Source of the DNA: JALYUA01 sp039931865 | GTDB taxonomy: Bacteria > Acidobacteriota > Thermoanaerobaculia > UBA5066 > Gp7-AA6 | Assembly (NCBI GenBank): GCA_039931865.1 | Contig: JBDTRB010000003.1 | Coordinates: forward strand, 1-64,000 | Length of the DNA stretch: 64,000 bases | Direction of reading: 5' to 3' | Shown: positions 25,882 to 37,455 of the stretch, in pieces | Layout: each line of letters begins with the position of its first letter | Numbering within the stretch: position 1 is the stretch's first letter | Notes under the pieces: generated by a model | Database searches by the model: none | What the model was told of the DNA's origin: nothing | What the model saw: only the letters and a program-made list of their open reading frames with translations | Position numbers and translations under genes: made by a program

Positions 25882-27342
25882 TCAGAAGGTCTGTTTTCTC
25901 TGGGATGAGGAAGGAATCCGCAGCTCCTCGCGGTACTTCGCGACCGTACGGCGTGCGATCTGTATCCCTTCGGCGCGGAGCCGCTGCATGATTCGCGCGT
26001 CGGAATGAGGCCGCTTCGCGTCCTCGTCCGCGATCAGCCGCGAAATCTTGTTCTTGATCGAGACCGACGAAACGTCGTTGCCGGTCGTTGAGTCGATCCC
26101 GCTGTGGAAGAAATATTTCATCGGGAAGAGACCGCGCGGCGTGTGGATGTATTTGTTCGAGACCACGCGGGACACCGTCGACTCGTGCATCCCGATGTCG
26201 TTGGCGACGTCGCGCAGAACGAGCGGCCGGAGGTGCTCGATGCCGTGATCGAGGAAACCGCGCTGGTGTCGGACGATCGAGTCGGCGACTTTGTAGATCG
26301 TGCGCTGCCGCTGGTCGAGGCTCTTGATCAGCCACACCGCAGACCGCATCTTGTCTTTCAGGTACGTCGCGGCTTCTTCCCCGATGGCGCCGTTCCCTCC
26401 GCGCAGCATCTTCCGGTACGAGGAGGAGATCCGGAGTTTCGGAAGGCCGTCCTCGTTCAGCTGGATGACGTACTCGTCGCCGATCTTCCGCACTGCGACG
26501 TCGGGTTCGACATAGATGGTCCGCTCGTTCGAGTACTTGCGCCCGGGCTTCGGTTCGAGGTTCTTGATGACCTCGACCACCGCCTGGATCTCCGACATTC
26601 CAACTCCGAGCGAACGGGCGAGCTGCGGAAACTGGCGATTTAGAAATTCGCTCCAGTGCTCTGTGATCACCTTGTCGATCAGGGGGTTCTCGATCCCGAG
26701 CGCGCGGATCTGAATGCGCAGGCAGTCTGGCAGGTCAAACGCGCAGATCCCGGGGGGGTCGAAGGCGCGAACCAGGGCGAGCGCGATGTCCACCTGCTCG
26801 TCGTTCTCGTAGCCGCCGGCCCGGATCTCGTCGCGCGTGACGCGCAGGTACCCGTCCTCGTCGATGTTCCCGATCAGATACATCGCGATCTCACGGATTT
26901 CAGGCGCGGCGTCCGACATCGAGATTTGCCAGCTCAGATACTCCTGGAGGCCCGGCGGGCGCGAGAGGATGTTCTCGAGCGGGACCTGCTCGGTCTCTTC
27001 GTACTGGCGAGGGTTGTAGGAGCTGTCGAGGTACTCCTCGAAATAGGAGTCGAAATCGATCTCGTCGAAAGAGTCGCGCTCCTTCTCGGGGGCCACCTCT
27101 CCGGGAGCTTCCGTGGCCGGGGCGGGACCTTCTTTGGCGGCCGCTTCGACCCGCTCGGCCTCCGCCTCGGCGGCCGCGTCTTCCTGCTCCTCCTCGAGGA
27201 TCGGGTTCTCGACCATCTCCTGGTTCAAGACCTCCTCGAGCTCGAGCTTCGACATCTGAAGAAGCTTGATGGCCTGCTGCAGCGACGGCGTCATGACGAG
27301 CCGCTGGGACAGGCGAAGGTTCAGTTTTTGTTCAAGTCCCAT
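25882..27342 (-). CDS. rpoN: RNA polymerase sigma-54 factor
   Basis: A 486-residue sigma-54. The glutamine-rich activator region starts RLVMTPSLQQAIKLLQMSKLEL. An acidic linker follows (residues about 45-100). The core-binding and HTH regions come next, and the diagnostic RpoN box is ARRTVAKYREELRIPSS near the C-terminus. It implies that enhancer-dependent promoters exist elsewhere in this genome. It lies between lptB and hpf, the same order as in many Gram-negative bacteria. Confidence 0.97.
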   Translation of the reverse strand: MGLEQKLNLRLSQRLVMTPSLQQAIKLLQMSKLELEEVLNQEMVENPILEEEQEDAAAEAEAERVEAAAKEGPAPATEAPGEVAPEKERDSFDEIDFDSYFEEYLDSSYNPRQYEETEQVPLENILSRPPGLQEYLSWQISMSDAAPEIREIAMYLIGNIDEDGYLRVTRDEIRAGGYENDEQVDIALALVRAFDPPGICAFDLPDCLRIQIRALGIENPLIDKVITEHWSEFLNRQFPQLARSLGVGMSEIQAVVEVIKNLEPKPGRKYSNERTIYVEPDVAVRKIGDEYVIQLNEDGLPKLRISSSYRKMLRGGNGAIGEEAATYLKDKMRSAVWLIKSLDQRQRTIYKVADSIVRHQRGFLDHGIEHLRPLVLRDVANDIGMHESTVSRVVSNKYIHTPRGLFPMKYFFHSGIDSTTGNDVSSVSIKNKISRLIADEDAKRPHSDARIMQRLRAEGIQIARRTVAKYREELRIPSSSQRKQTF

Positions 27343-27416
27343 TCTTCTCGGATCGCCAGCTCGCGTCGGCCGGTCGCGCCGCGCGGGTTGAAAGGCTTCT
27401 GTTGAAGTTCATGCGG

Positions 27417-28175
27417 TCAGTTCAGCTGAAACGCTTCCCCAAGATAGATCTTTTTTACGACGGCGTCGCTCGAGAGAGCAAGTGGCGTGCCCGCTCTCAG
27501 AATCTCGCCGCCATGAATTATATAAGCCCGGTCGACGATGGACAAAGTCTCGCGGACGTTGTGGTCGGTGATCAGAACGCCGATACCGGCGGTCGCCATC
27601 CTTCTCGCGATCCCCTGGATCTCGAGGACGGCGAGCGGGTCGATTCCGGCAAAAGGCTCGTCCAAGAGCACGAAATGAGGGGAAACGACCAGGCTGCGGG
27701 CGATTTCCACCCGGCGGCGCTCGCCTCCGGACAGGGTGTAGGCCCGGTGCGTCCGCAGAGCGTCGAGCCCGAATTCGGCCAGAAGACGGTCGGCACGTTC
27801 CCGCCTTTCCGCATGCGTCAGGTCCAGGGTCTCCAGAATCGCGAGAAGGTTCTCTTCGACGGTCATTTTGCGGAAGACCGAGGGCTCCTGCGGCAGGTAC
27901 GAGATCCCGGCCCGCGCCCGGCGGTACATCGGGAGCGACGTCACGTCGCGGCCGGAAAGCCGCACTTCGCCCGCGTCGGGCCGGACCAGGCCGACCACGA
28001 TCGAAAACGTCGTGGTCTTGCCCGCGCCATTGGGCCCGAGAAGGCCGACGATCTCGCCAGCGCCGACCTCGAGAGAGACGCCCCGGACCACCGCGCGCCC
28101 TCCGTAGGTCTTGATGAGCCCTTCGGCGGCGAGGAGAGGCCGCGCCGGCTCCCGCTCGTCCTCGGGAGAGCTCAC
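27417..28175 (-). CDS. lptB: LPS export ABC transporter ATP-binding protein
   Basis: A 252-residue ABC ATPase powering LPS extraction. Walker A is GPNGAGKTT (about 47-55), the signature is LSGGERRRVEIARSL, and Walker B is FVLLDEPFAGIDPLAV. It would drive the fused LptF-LptG permease encoded at 11944-14235. A GTG start at 28175 overlaps the stop of the LptC/LptA-like gene (GTGA). Confidence 0.95.
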   Translation of the reverse strand: MSSPEDEREPARPLLAAEGLIKTYGGRAVVRGVSLEVGAGEIVGLLGPNGAGKTTTFSIVVGLVRPDAGEVRLSGRDVTSLPMYRRARAGISYLPQEPSVFRKMTVEENLLAILETLDLTHAERRERADRLLAEFGLDALRTHRAYTLSGGERRRVEIARSLVVSPHFVLLDEPFAGIDPLAVLEIQGIARRMATAGIGVLITDHNVRETLSIVDRAYIIHGGEILRAGTPLALSSDAVVKKIYLGEAFQLN

Positions 28176-30346
28176 TGGCTGCGGGTCCTGTGGATCGTCT
28201 CCGTGCGTCCTCCCTCCGGGGCGGTCACTTCGACGCTACCCCCCCGCTTCGCAATCGTCAAGGTCGCGCCGGCCACTCGATTGCCCTCGCGGTCGAGAAC
28301 GACGGCCGGCGCGCCCTCGAGGACCGTCCGGCCCTCCAGAGGCCAGTCGGTCGCTTTCGAAGCCCGTCCGCTCCGCCCCTCCGCCGCGTCCCGGAAGGAG
28401 ACGTCGCCGTTCATCTCCACGCGCTCGATGCGGCGGTCCGGGCCGATGTACGCGACGGCCGTGTTCGCCGACGCGTGCCAGGGGCCGCTCGTGACGACGA
28501 CCGATCCGTCGAACGAGGCGGTCGCCGGAAGGGCGGCGGCGGTCGCCGCCCCGGCGGGAGCGGCGGACGCCGTCGGGGAGACGGACGGTGCGGCGCCCGG
28601 ATCGAGCCGCGCGCCGGGGACCTCGCGATACACGAGGCGGCGGGCCGTCACCACCGATGGGTGACGGTCGCGCTCGGAAGCGGCTGCGGCCCGCGCGCCG
28701 GGTTTGACGGCGCCTGTCGCGGCTGCGGTGCCTGACGCGCCCGCCGGTGCCGGTGCGCCCGCGGGCTTGCGTGCGTCCGCCGGCGAGAAGACCGTCCGGG
28801 TGTTGCCGACCGCGACCAGGCTGCGCTCCGTGTCGTTCACGGTGATGTCGTTGCCGAAGACGGACGACCCCTCCTGCCAGAGCGTCGCGTTGCCCGACAG
28901 GGTCGCGACACGAGTCGCGTCGTCGAACGTCATCCGGTCGGCTTTCCCGAACGTCGGGCGGGTGGAGTCGCCCACCGGTGTGGCCAGCCGCCCGCCGCTC
29001 TGCCGCGGGACGAGCACCGCGCGCGCTCCCCCCTCCGCGCGCACGCCCTTGTGCTTCTGGTCGATCTCGATTCGCGCCGCGGAAACGCGGGACCCATCCC
29101 CATCGACCGTGGCCGATCGCCCCGGTCCGCCGGTCAAGACCCAGACGTCGCGGTCCGCGACCTGCACCGCGCGATCGGCGGTGCCGGAGCGGCCTTCGCC
29201 GGACATCTTCACCGAGCCGGAGAGCTCCAGCGTCTGGACTTCTCCCGTCGGGAGCAGGGTCATCGCCGCCTGGTCCGACTCGCCGTGGCTGGCGGCGGTC
29301 TCGACCCTGACGGCTCCCTGCGCGCGCGCGGAGCGAGCCTGCCCTCCCTCGAACGTGACGTCGATCGAGCTCGCGCGCAACTTTCGTCCGGCCGGCACGC
29401 CCGGGCCGGGCTGTTCGTCCACCGACGCCGGGGAGCCCGAGAGCGCGAGCGACCGTACCGAGCCGTCGGGGGCGAACAACAGGCCTCCCCGCTCGCCCGC
29501 GTACGACTGCCGTCCGCGCTTTCCGGCGGCGCCGGGCGACGCGAGCGGGGCGGACTCGATCGTGCCCTGCACGTGACCTTCGGCGCGCGCCCAGTCGAAC
29601 CCCCGACCCTCCTCCGACGTTTTCAGGACGAGTCGATCCGAGGAAATACGATTCCCGCCGGTGGACTGGCCCGACACGTTCCCGGAAAGCTCCACGGTCG
29701 CCTCGTCGCGCTTGTAGACGGCCCGATCCGCGGCGAGGGCCGACAAGCCTCCCGATCCATCCCCGGTTCCGGAGCCGCGCACCGGACCCTCGAGACGCGC
29801 CTCCCGATGCGCGACGTCGTAGATGCCGGAGCGCGCTTCGAGGACGAAGGTGCCGCGCGTGACGCGCAGGGCTCCCGGCGCGACCAGCTCGCGGGCCGCG
29901 GGACGGAACTCGACTTCGGCGGTCTCTCCGAGCGCTCCGCGTCCGTCGATCCAGCGGACGTTTCCCTTGAGCCGCGCGGCGTTCGTCCGCTGGTCGTAGG
30001 TCGCCTTCTCCGAATGCACCGTGACGGGAGCTCCGGTTTCCGGATACACCGTCAGCGCGACTTTCTCGAGAGCATAGAGGTTCGGCAGCAGTCCGGCGGC
30101 CGCACCGAACCCGACCGTGCGCTCAGACTGGATGTGGAAGAGCGGCTTGCCGCGGAGCGTCTCCGTGTAGTCGAAGCCCTTGAGAACGGTCGTGGCCTGT
30201 CCGGCCTCCTCGGACGGGGGGACCTCCTGCTTCGAGGGGTGCCCCGCGGCCGGGCGCCGCCCCGGCCGGAACGAGTAGACGAGAAACGCGACGAAGAGCG
30301 CGCCGAAGGTCAGCACGGCCGCCTCCACGGCCCGGCGCGCGGTCAT
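28172..30346 (-). CDS. Fused LptC-LptA/OstA-like LPS bridge protein
   Basis: A 724-residue protein directly upstream of lptB, where lptC and lptA normally sit as two small genes. An N-terminal membrane anchor (AAVLTFGALFVAFLVYSF, about 8-25) precedes an LptC-like domain (GFDYTETLRGKPLFHIQSER to about 200). Then come several OstA/LptA-type segments, such as DEATVELSGNVSGQSTGG, TRVATLSGNATLWQEGSS and IERVEMNGDVSF. Alanine/proline-rich linkers separate some modules. The likely role is a single anchored beta-jellyroll bridge carrying LPS across the periplasm. The ATG at 30346 is chosen because the membrane anchor follows. Confidence 0.82.
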   Translation of the reverse strand: MTARRAVEAAVLTFGALFVAFLVYSFRPGRRPAAGHPSKQEVPPSEEAGQATTVLKGFDYTETLRGKPLFHIQSERTVGFGAAAGLLPNLYALEKVALTVYPETGAPVTVHSEKATYDQRTNAARLKGNVRWIDGRGALGETAEVEFRPAARELVAPGALRVTRGTFVLEARSGIYDVAHREARLEGPVRGSGTGDGSGGLSALAADRAVYKRDEATVELSGNVSGQSTGGNRISSDRLVLKTSEEGRGFDWARAEGHVQGTIESAPLASPGAAGKRGRQSYAGERGGLLFAPDGSVRSLALSGSPASVDEQPGPGVPAGRKLRASSIDVTFEGGQARSARAQGAVRVETAASHGESDQAAMTLLPTGEVQTLELSGSVKMSGEGRSGTADRAVQVADRDVWVLTGGPGRSATVDGDGSRVSAARIEIDQKHKGVRAEGGARAVLVPRQSGGRLATPVGDSTRPTFGKADRMTFDDATRVATLSGNATLWQEGSSVFGNDITVNDTERSLVAVGNTRTVFSPADARKPAGAPAPAGASGTAAATGAVKPGARAAAASERDRHPSVVTARRLVYREVPGARLDPGAAPSVSPTASAAPAGAATAAALPATASFDGSVVVTSGPWHASANTAVAYIGPDRRIERVEMNGDVSFRDAAEGRSGRASKATDWPLEGRTVLEGAPAVVLDREGNRVAGATLTIAKRGGSVEVTAPEGGRTETIHRTRSQ

Positions 30347-30422
30347 CGATCGAGCGCGTCGCCCGCACGGACTTCTGGACGTCCGACGTCGACGTCCCGC
30401 TGGCGGAGGCCGTCCTGTTCCG

Positions 30423-32174
<1,752 letters not shown>

Positions 32175-32246
32175 ACGCTCAGTGTCGTCGGAGGATGCGA
32201 CAAACGACGTCCGGGCGCTGGCCGATTTTCGCCCGGGCGCTCCCTC

Positions 32247-33212
32247 TCACGCGCCGCCGGGGATCGTCTCGAACCGCCCGAGCGCCCGGAATTTGCGGTA
32301 GCGCGCCTCTCCTCGGTCCGCCGGGGTCTGCGAGAGAAGCGGCCTCAGGTGCCGTTCTATCGCCTCCCCGACGGCCGCGGTGGCGCCGGACGGGTCGGAG
32401 TGCGCGCCGCCGGGCGGCTCGGGAATGATCTCGTCCACAACGTCGAGCGCCTTCAGGTCGGCCGCGGTCAGCTTGAGCGCCTCCGCCGCGTCCTTCTTTC
32501 GCGCGGCGTCTTTCCACAGGATGGCGGCACACCCTTCGGGCGAGATGACGGAGTACACGGAGTGCTCGAGCATCAGGACCCGGTCGCCGATACCGAGCGC
32601 CAGCGCGCCGCCGGACCCCCCCTCTCCCGTGATCGTGACGATGATCGGGACCTTCAGGGAAGCCATCACGCGAAGGTTCACGGCGATCGCTTCGGCCTGA
32701 CCGCGCTCTTCGGCGTCGATGCCGGGGTAGGCACCGGTCGTGTCGACGAACGAGAGCACGGGCCGCCCGAACTTTTCGGCGAGCTGCATCACGCGGAGGG
32801 CCTTACGGAACCCCTCGGGTCGAGGCATTCCGAAATTGCGCCGGATCTTCTCTTTGGTGTCACGCCCCTTCTGGTGTCCGACGACCGCGACCGGAACCCC
32901 CCGGAAGGACGCGAGGCCCGCGACGACGGCGGCATCGTCGGAGAATTTGCGGTCTCCGTGCAGCTCGACAAAGTCCGTGGTGAGCGCGACCACGTAGTCG
33001 AGCGCATAGGGGCGAGCGGGATGCCGGGCGACCACCGTCTTCTGCCAGGCCGAGAGCCCGGCGTAGATTTCGCGGGTGAGCCGGTCCAGCTTTTCCTGCA
33101 GCTTCTCGATCTCGCGCCGGTGCGCCGCATCGTCCGGGAGAGCCGAGAGGTCCTCGATCCGCTGACGAAGCTTCGTCAACGGCTCTTCGAAGCTCGACTC
33201 TTCGGAATTCAT
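32247..33212 (-). CDS. accA: Acetyl-CoA carboxylase carboxyltransferase subunit alpha
   Basis: A 321-residue subunit that, with AccD, transfers carboxyl from biotin to acetyl-CoA to form malonyl-CoA. Visible motifs are the N-terminal helical FEEPLTKLRQRIEDL, FGMPRPEGFRKALR, and the oxyanion region ITGEGGSGGALALGIGDRV followed by SVISPEGCAAILWKD. The ATG at 33212 places the usual N-terminal helix at residue 8; the upstream open frame is unrelated. accD is not in the window. Confidence 0.96.
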   Translation of the reverse strand: MNSEESSFEEPLTKLRQRIEDLSALPDDAAHRREIEKLQEKLDRLTREIYAGLSAWQKTVVARHPARPYALDYVVALTTDFVELHGDRKFSDDAAVVAGLASFRGVPVAVVGHQKGRDTKEKIRRNFGMPRPEGFRKALRVMQLAEKFGRPVLSFVDTTGAYPGIDAEERGQAEAIAVNLRVMASLKVPIIVTITGEGGSGGALALGIGDRVLMLEHSVYSVISPEGCAAILWKDAARKKDAAEALKLTAADLKALDVVDEIIPEPPGGAHSDPSGATAAVGEAIERHLRPLLSQTPADRGEARYRKFRALGRFETIPGGA

Positions 33213-33355
33213 GGACTTTGATTCTACCGTCGCATCCGCGCCGGTGGTGAGGGCGCGCCAGCTGGCTCCCGAGTTCGGGGAGAGGGATGGGCGCGGGGCG
33301 GCAGTCAGGGATGAGCCCAGGCGGCTCCGTGCCGGCCTGGTCTTGAGCGCTTCCG

Positions 33356-34810
33356 CTACAGGAGCCATTCGATCGGGAGCCACGACAGGACTCGAACGGC
33401 CAGGAGCCTCCCCGGACTGACGCCTGGCTCCTTTCTATGAACCGTCTCCCCTTCTGACGTCCGCTCGACCCATTCGAGGGATCCGGAGCCGGCGAGCCGC
33501 ACCTCGTAGGCTCGCGCGAGCACCGGGCCGGCGAATGCTTCGGTCATCGCTTGCGCGAGGGCCGGGCTGTCGATGACGAAGCCGAGCTCCGTATTCAGCT
33601 TTGCCGACCGCGGGTCGAAGTTGAAAGAACCGATGAAGACTCTCGCGCGGTCGACTGAAAACGTCTTCGCGTGGAGGCTCGAGCCCGAGCTGCCTGTCAG
33701 GCCGCGGTCCTTTCCGGACGGGACCGGAGAGGCGCGCTTCATCTCGAACAATGTGACGCCGCACTCGAGGAGTGGCTTGCGCCTCTTCGCGTATCCGGCG
33801 TGGACCGCGACGACGTCGGTCGCCTCCAGGGAATTCGTCAGCACCGTGATCTTCACGCCGTCGCGGGCGAGAGCGGCGAACGTCTCGATCCCCTGCGCGC
33901 CGGGGACGAAGTATGGAGATATGAGCTGAAGCTCCGTCTTCGGGGCGTCGAGAATCCTGGTCAACCGGCCCCAGAGATGCTCCTTCTCCGGCGCACGCCC
34001 GAGGCCTTTCGCGGGGTCGTCGCTGACCATTCGGGTGATCGCCCAGTCGAAGTTCAGCTCGCGGGCGAGAAGGTCTCGCACGAAAGGCGAGGCGGCGACC
34101 GCCCGGGAATACTCCTCAGCGGCCTTCTCCCCTTCGGCCCGCGATGCGGCGGCGGTCACCTCCGCCCGGGACGCGTCGCTGACGGGAGCGAGGACCGTTT
34201 CGGCCGGGCAGGCGGAGCCGCTCTTCCAGTAGCGGTCGAAATCGAGCGAGACGTCGGCGACGACGGGTCCGACGGCGAGCACGTCGAGGTCCACGAACAG
34301 GACGTCGTGCGCCGCTTCGAAGTATTCGTCTCCGACGTTACGCCCGCCGATGATCGTGACCTGACCGTCCGCAATGAACGACTTGTTGTGCATGCGGCGG
34401 TTCAGGCGTGAAAAGTCCGCGAAGTAGTCGATCAGCCTCCATCGCCTGTGGAAGAACGGGTTGAAAAGCCGCACTTCGATCTTCGGGTGTGCGGAGAGTG
34501 TCGCAATCGTGGCGTCGAGACCGGTGGAGTTGTTGTCGTCGAGCAGAAGTCGGACCCGGACGCCCCGGTCCGCGGCCCTGCGGGCGGCGCGAAACAGGAG
34601 CGTTCCGGACATGTCGTCGTGCCAGATGTAGTACTGGAGGTCGAGCGTGCGCTCGGCCGCGTCGGCGAGCAGCGCGCGGGCGGCAAAAGCGTCGCGGCCC
34701 TCCCGCAGCGGAAAAATCCCGGAGAGGCCGGGGTGCGAATCCACGAGCGGGCGGACCGCCTTCGAGAGTCGGGTCTCTTCCGCGCCCTCTTGCGTCGCCG
34801 CCGCGCACAT
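33356..34810 (-). CDS. Phospholipase D family protein, cardiolipin synthase C-like
   Basis: A 484-residue protein with two HKD half-sites: HNKSFIADGQVTIIGGRN and HAKTFSVDRARVFIGSFNFD. The spacing, the LDLQYYIWHDD motif before the first site, and ELQLISPYFVPG in the middle match ClsC/YmdC-type cardiolipin synthases, which make cardiolipin from two phospholipids. There is no obvious membrane anchor. A nuclease or other transphosphatidylase role is possible but less likely. ATG at 34810. Confidence 0.85.
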   Translation of the reverse strand: MCAAATQEGAEETRLSKAVRPLVDSHPGLSGIFPLREGRDAFAARALLADAAERTLDLQYYIWHDDMSGTLLFRAARRAADRGVRVRLLLDDNNSTGLDATIATLSAHPKIEVRLFNPFFHRRWRLIDYFADFSRLNRRMHNKSFIADGQVTIIGGRNVGDEYFEAAHDVLFVDLDVLAVGPVVADVSLDFDRYWKSGSACPAETVLAPVSDASRAEVTAAASRAEGEKAAEEYSRAVAASPFVRDLLARELNFDWAITRMVSDDPAKGLGRAPEKEHLWGRLTRILDAPKTELQLISPYFVPGAQGIETFAALARDGVKITVLTNSLEATDVVAVHAGYAKRRKPLLECGVTLFEMKRASPVPSGKDRGLTGSSGSSLHAKTFSVDRARVFIGSFNFDPRSAKLNTELGFVIDSPALAQAMTEAFAGPVLARAYEVRLAGSGSLEWVERTSEGETVHRKEPGVSPGRLLAVRVLSWLPIEWLL

Positions 34811-34954
34811 CTCTTGCTCCGTGGAAAGAAGAGAGAAACCGCCTCATCCCCCATGGCACTCGGCAGCCGGGATCATTATCCCCGCCGCGAATCGGGCGTG
34901 GTCTGCGGCGAGGCAAAGAAGGACTGCCCACCCGCGGGCGCCTTCAGCCCGATC

Positions 34955-34976
34955 CTCTCCCCGAGCAGAGGGAGAG
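34955..34976. repeat. CTCTCCC/GGGAGAG hairpin in the cls-priA spacer
   Basis: A 7-bp stem with an 8-base loop lies just beyond the priA stop. There is no U-tract, so intrinsic termination is doubtful. Similar stems occur at 49789-49811 and, with wider spacing, near 15309/15350. Confidence 0.5.
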
Positions 34977-34999
34977 CGAGAGCAAAAGGAAGGAGTTCG

Positions 35000-37399
35000 T
35001 CACATCAAGTCCTGCGGGTCGACATCCGCGGCTACCTGCACTCCGGAAGGGGGCCGCTCGGGGATGCAGGATTCCAGTATGGTCAGGATCGTCCGACGGT
35101 CCGGCGCCCGGAGCAGGACCTGGTATCGCCACTTTCCCTGGAGACGCTCGAGGGGCGCTGGGGCAGGTCCGGAAAGCCGGAGACCGGGAGCCCCTTCTGC
35201 GGCTGCCGCGATCGAGGACGCCGTCTCTCTCGCGCGCTCGCGGTCCGGCGACGAAACGAGCACCGCAGCCAGCTCGCAGAATGGGGGATAAAAAAAGGAG
35301 CGGCGGAAGACGAGCTCGTCCGCGCAGAAGCCGTCGACGTCGTGCTCGGCGGCCCGCCGGATCGCGGGGTGCTGCGGATGGAAGGTCTGGACGTGAACCG
35401 TCCCGGGCGAGTCGCCGCGGCCCGCACGGCCCGCGACCTGCGCGACGAGCTGGAAGGTCTTTTCGGCGGATCGGAAGTCCGGAAAATTCAGAAGCGTGTC
35501 GGCGGAAAGCACGCCGACCGCCGTCACGTTCGGGAAGTCGTGTCCCTTCGCGACCATCTGCGTCCCGATGAGACAGGCCACGCGGCCGGCGAGCACGTCC
35601 TCGACGACCGCGCCGGCTCCCCTCTTCCTCGAGCTGTCCCGGTCGAGGACCGCGTACGGCACGCCCGGAAAGAGCTCGGCGAATCGGTCTCCCACGCGCT
35701 CGGTGCCGAACCCGATCGCCTCGAGAAGCGCGCCGGAGCATTCCGGGCAGCGAAGCGGCCTCGCGAGGCGCTCTCCGCAGTAGTGGCAGACGAGACGCTG
35801 CCCGCGTTCGTGGACCGTACGGGCGACGCTGCAGTTCGTGCATCGGAAGTCGTGACCGCATTCCCGGCAAAGGAGAAACGGCGCGTAACCGCGGCGCGGC
35901 TGAAGAAGGATCGCCTGCTCGCCGCGCGCGAAGGTCTCGCGCAGCCGTTCGACGAGCGGCCGGGAAAAAAGCGGAATTCCCTTTTCGTCCGGGCGGGGAA
36001 TCTCGCGGCGCAGGTCGACGATCGACACCCTCGGCAGCGGCTTTGCCTCGACTCGCTCGGTCAGGAGAAGGCGGGCGACGCGGCCCTGGCGGGACGCATG
36101 GTAAGCCTCGATCGACGGGGTCGCCGTGCCGAACAACAGTGCGGCTCCGGCGGTCCGCGCCCGGAGCGCGGCGACTTCACGCGCGTCGTACCGGGGTGAC
36201 TCGCGCTGCTTGTAGGAAGAGTCGTGCTCCTCGTCCACCACGATCACACCGGGGTCCGCGACGGGGGCGAAGATCGCGGACCTCGGCCCGATCACCGCGC
36301 GGGCGTCTCCGCGGCGGACGCGATCCCAGGCCAGACCGCGGTCGCGCTCGGAAAGCGCGGAGTGCAGCAGAGCGGCGCGGTCACCGAACTTCCTCGTGAG
36401 CTCGCGCGCGAAGACCGGCGTGAGCGCGATCTCCGGAACCAGCCAGATCGCGCCTCGGCCGGCGCCGAGCGCTTCGCCGATCGCGCGCAGGTACACCTCC
36501 GTCTTCCCGCTCCCCGTGACGCCCTGGAGCAGTGCCGGGAAATACCGCTTTTCCCGGATGGCCGCCGTGAGAGCGGAAACCGCCACGTCCTGTTCCGCTG
36601 TGAGCCGGAAGACCGTACGGGCGGCGAGCGCCGGCGCCGCTTCGTCGCGCAGCGGCTGTTCGAACGAGCGCACGAGCCCGGAAACCGAGAGCGTGCGCAG
36701 GACGTCCGGGCCGGCGCCCGTGGCGAGGCGCACCTCGGCCGCGGTGGCCGGCCGCCCTAGCGCCGCGAGCCACGACAGGACCTGTTCGCCGCGGGCGCTG
36801 CGCTTGACGGGCTCCGCGGGCCCCACGGCGGGAAGGTACGCGGTCACCGTGCGTGCGCGTCGGTCGCGGAAGGAGGAAACCGCCCGCACCCACCCGCGTT
36901 CTTCCAGCGACCGCAGGGCTTCCGCGGCTCCCTTCGGAAGGTCCACCGCCCGGATGGGCTCTCCGACCGCCAGCGCCTCCAGGACCGCGGCCTCGGCGGC
37001 CTCGGCGGCAGACCCGCGCCCGACCGCTCCCTTTTCCGTGATGCGGTACCGAAGCGCGCCGGGCGCCGGCAGCCGCGCGGGCAGCGCGCTCTTCAGCACC
37101 TCGCCGGTCGATGCGAAGAAACGCTGAGCCGTACGGCGGGCGAGCTCCAGGAGCTCCCCCGGGCAAACCGGTTCGAGGTCCAGGACCTCGAGAATCTCGC
37201 GCAGGCCGGCGGCGCTCTGGCCGGCGGAGGACACGACGACCCCGGTGAGAGCTCGTTGTCCGAACGGGACGCGCACTCGCGTGCCGGGCGCCGGCGCTTC
37301 GATGCCGGAAGGGACGAGATACGAGAACTCGCGCCGGAGCGGCAGCGGAAGCGCGACCGAGATGATCGGGCGCGGTTGCGGTTGCGGTGTGTCGGTCAA
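35000..37399 (-). CDS. priA: Primosomal protein N' (replication restart helicase)
   Basis: A 799-residue superfamily 2 helicase that reloads the replisome at stalled forks. The N-terminal DNA-binding domain is followed by Walker A GVTGSGKTE, the DEEH box (VIVVDEEHDSSYKQRESPRY), and a zinc-binding module (CRECGHDFRCTNC and CHYCGERLARPLRCPEC). The helicase C-domain has GTQMVAKGHDFPNVTAVGV. Translation appears to begin at TTG 37399 (TDTPQPQPRPI), since the next internal starts would cut the N-terminal domain. Confidence 0.95.
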   Translation of the reverse strand: MTDTPQPQPRPIISVALPLPLRREFSYLVPSGIEAPAPGTRVRVPFGQRALTGVVVSSAGQSAAGLREILEVLDLEPVCPGELLELARRTAQRFFASTGEVLKSALPARLPAPGALRYRITEKGAVGRGSAAEAAEAAVLEALAVGEPIRAVDLPKGAAEALRSLEERGWVRAVSSFRDRRARTVTAYLPAVGPAEPVKRSARGEQVLSWLAALGRPATAAEVRLATGAGPDVLRTLSVSGLVRSFEQPLRDEAAPALAARTVFRLTAEQDVAVSALTAAIREKRYFPALLQGVTGSGKTEVYLRAIGEALGAGRGAIWLVPEIALTPVFARELTRKFGDRAALLHSALSERDRGLAWDRVRRGDARAVIGPRSAIFAPVADPGVIVVDEEHDSSYKQRESPRYDAREVAALRARTAGAALLFGTATPSIEAYHASRQGRVARLLLTERVEAKPLPRVSIVDLRREIPRPDEKGIPLFSRPLVERLRETFARGEQAILLQPRRGYAPFLLCRECGHDFRCTNCSVARTVHERGQRLVCHYCGERLARPLRCPECSGALLEAIGFGTERVGDRFAELFPGVPYAVLDRDSSRKRGAGAVVEDVLAGRVACLIGTQMVAKGHDFPNVTAVGVLSADTLLNFPDFRSAEKTFQLVAQVAGRAGRGDSPGTVHVQTFHPQHPAIRRAAEHDVDGFCADELVFRRSFFYPPFCELAAVLVSSPDRERARETASSIAAAAEGAPGLRLSGPAPAPLERLQGKWRYQVLLRAPDRRTILTILESCIPERPPSGVQVAADVDPQDLM

Positions 37400-37455
37400 C
37401 GCGCGGGACGCCGCGCGGGGCGCGCGGACCGGGGAGACTCGGCCACGTGTCCCGG

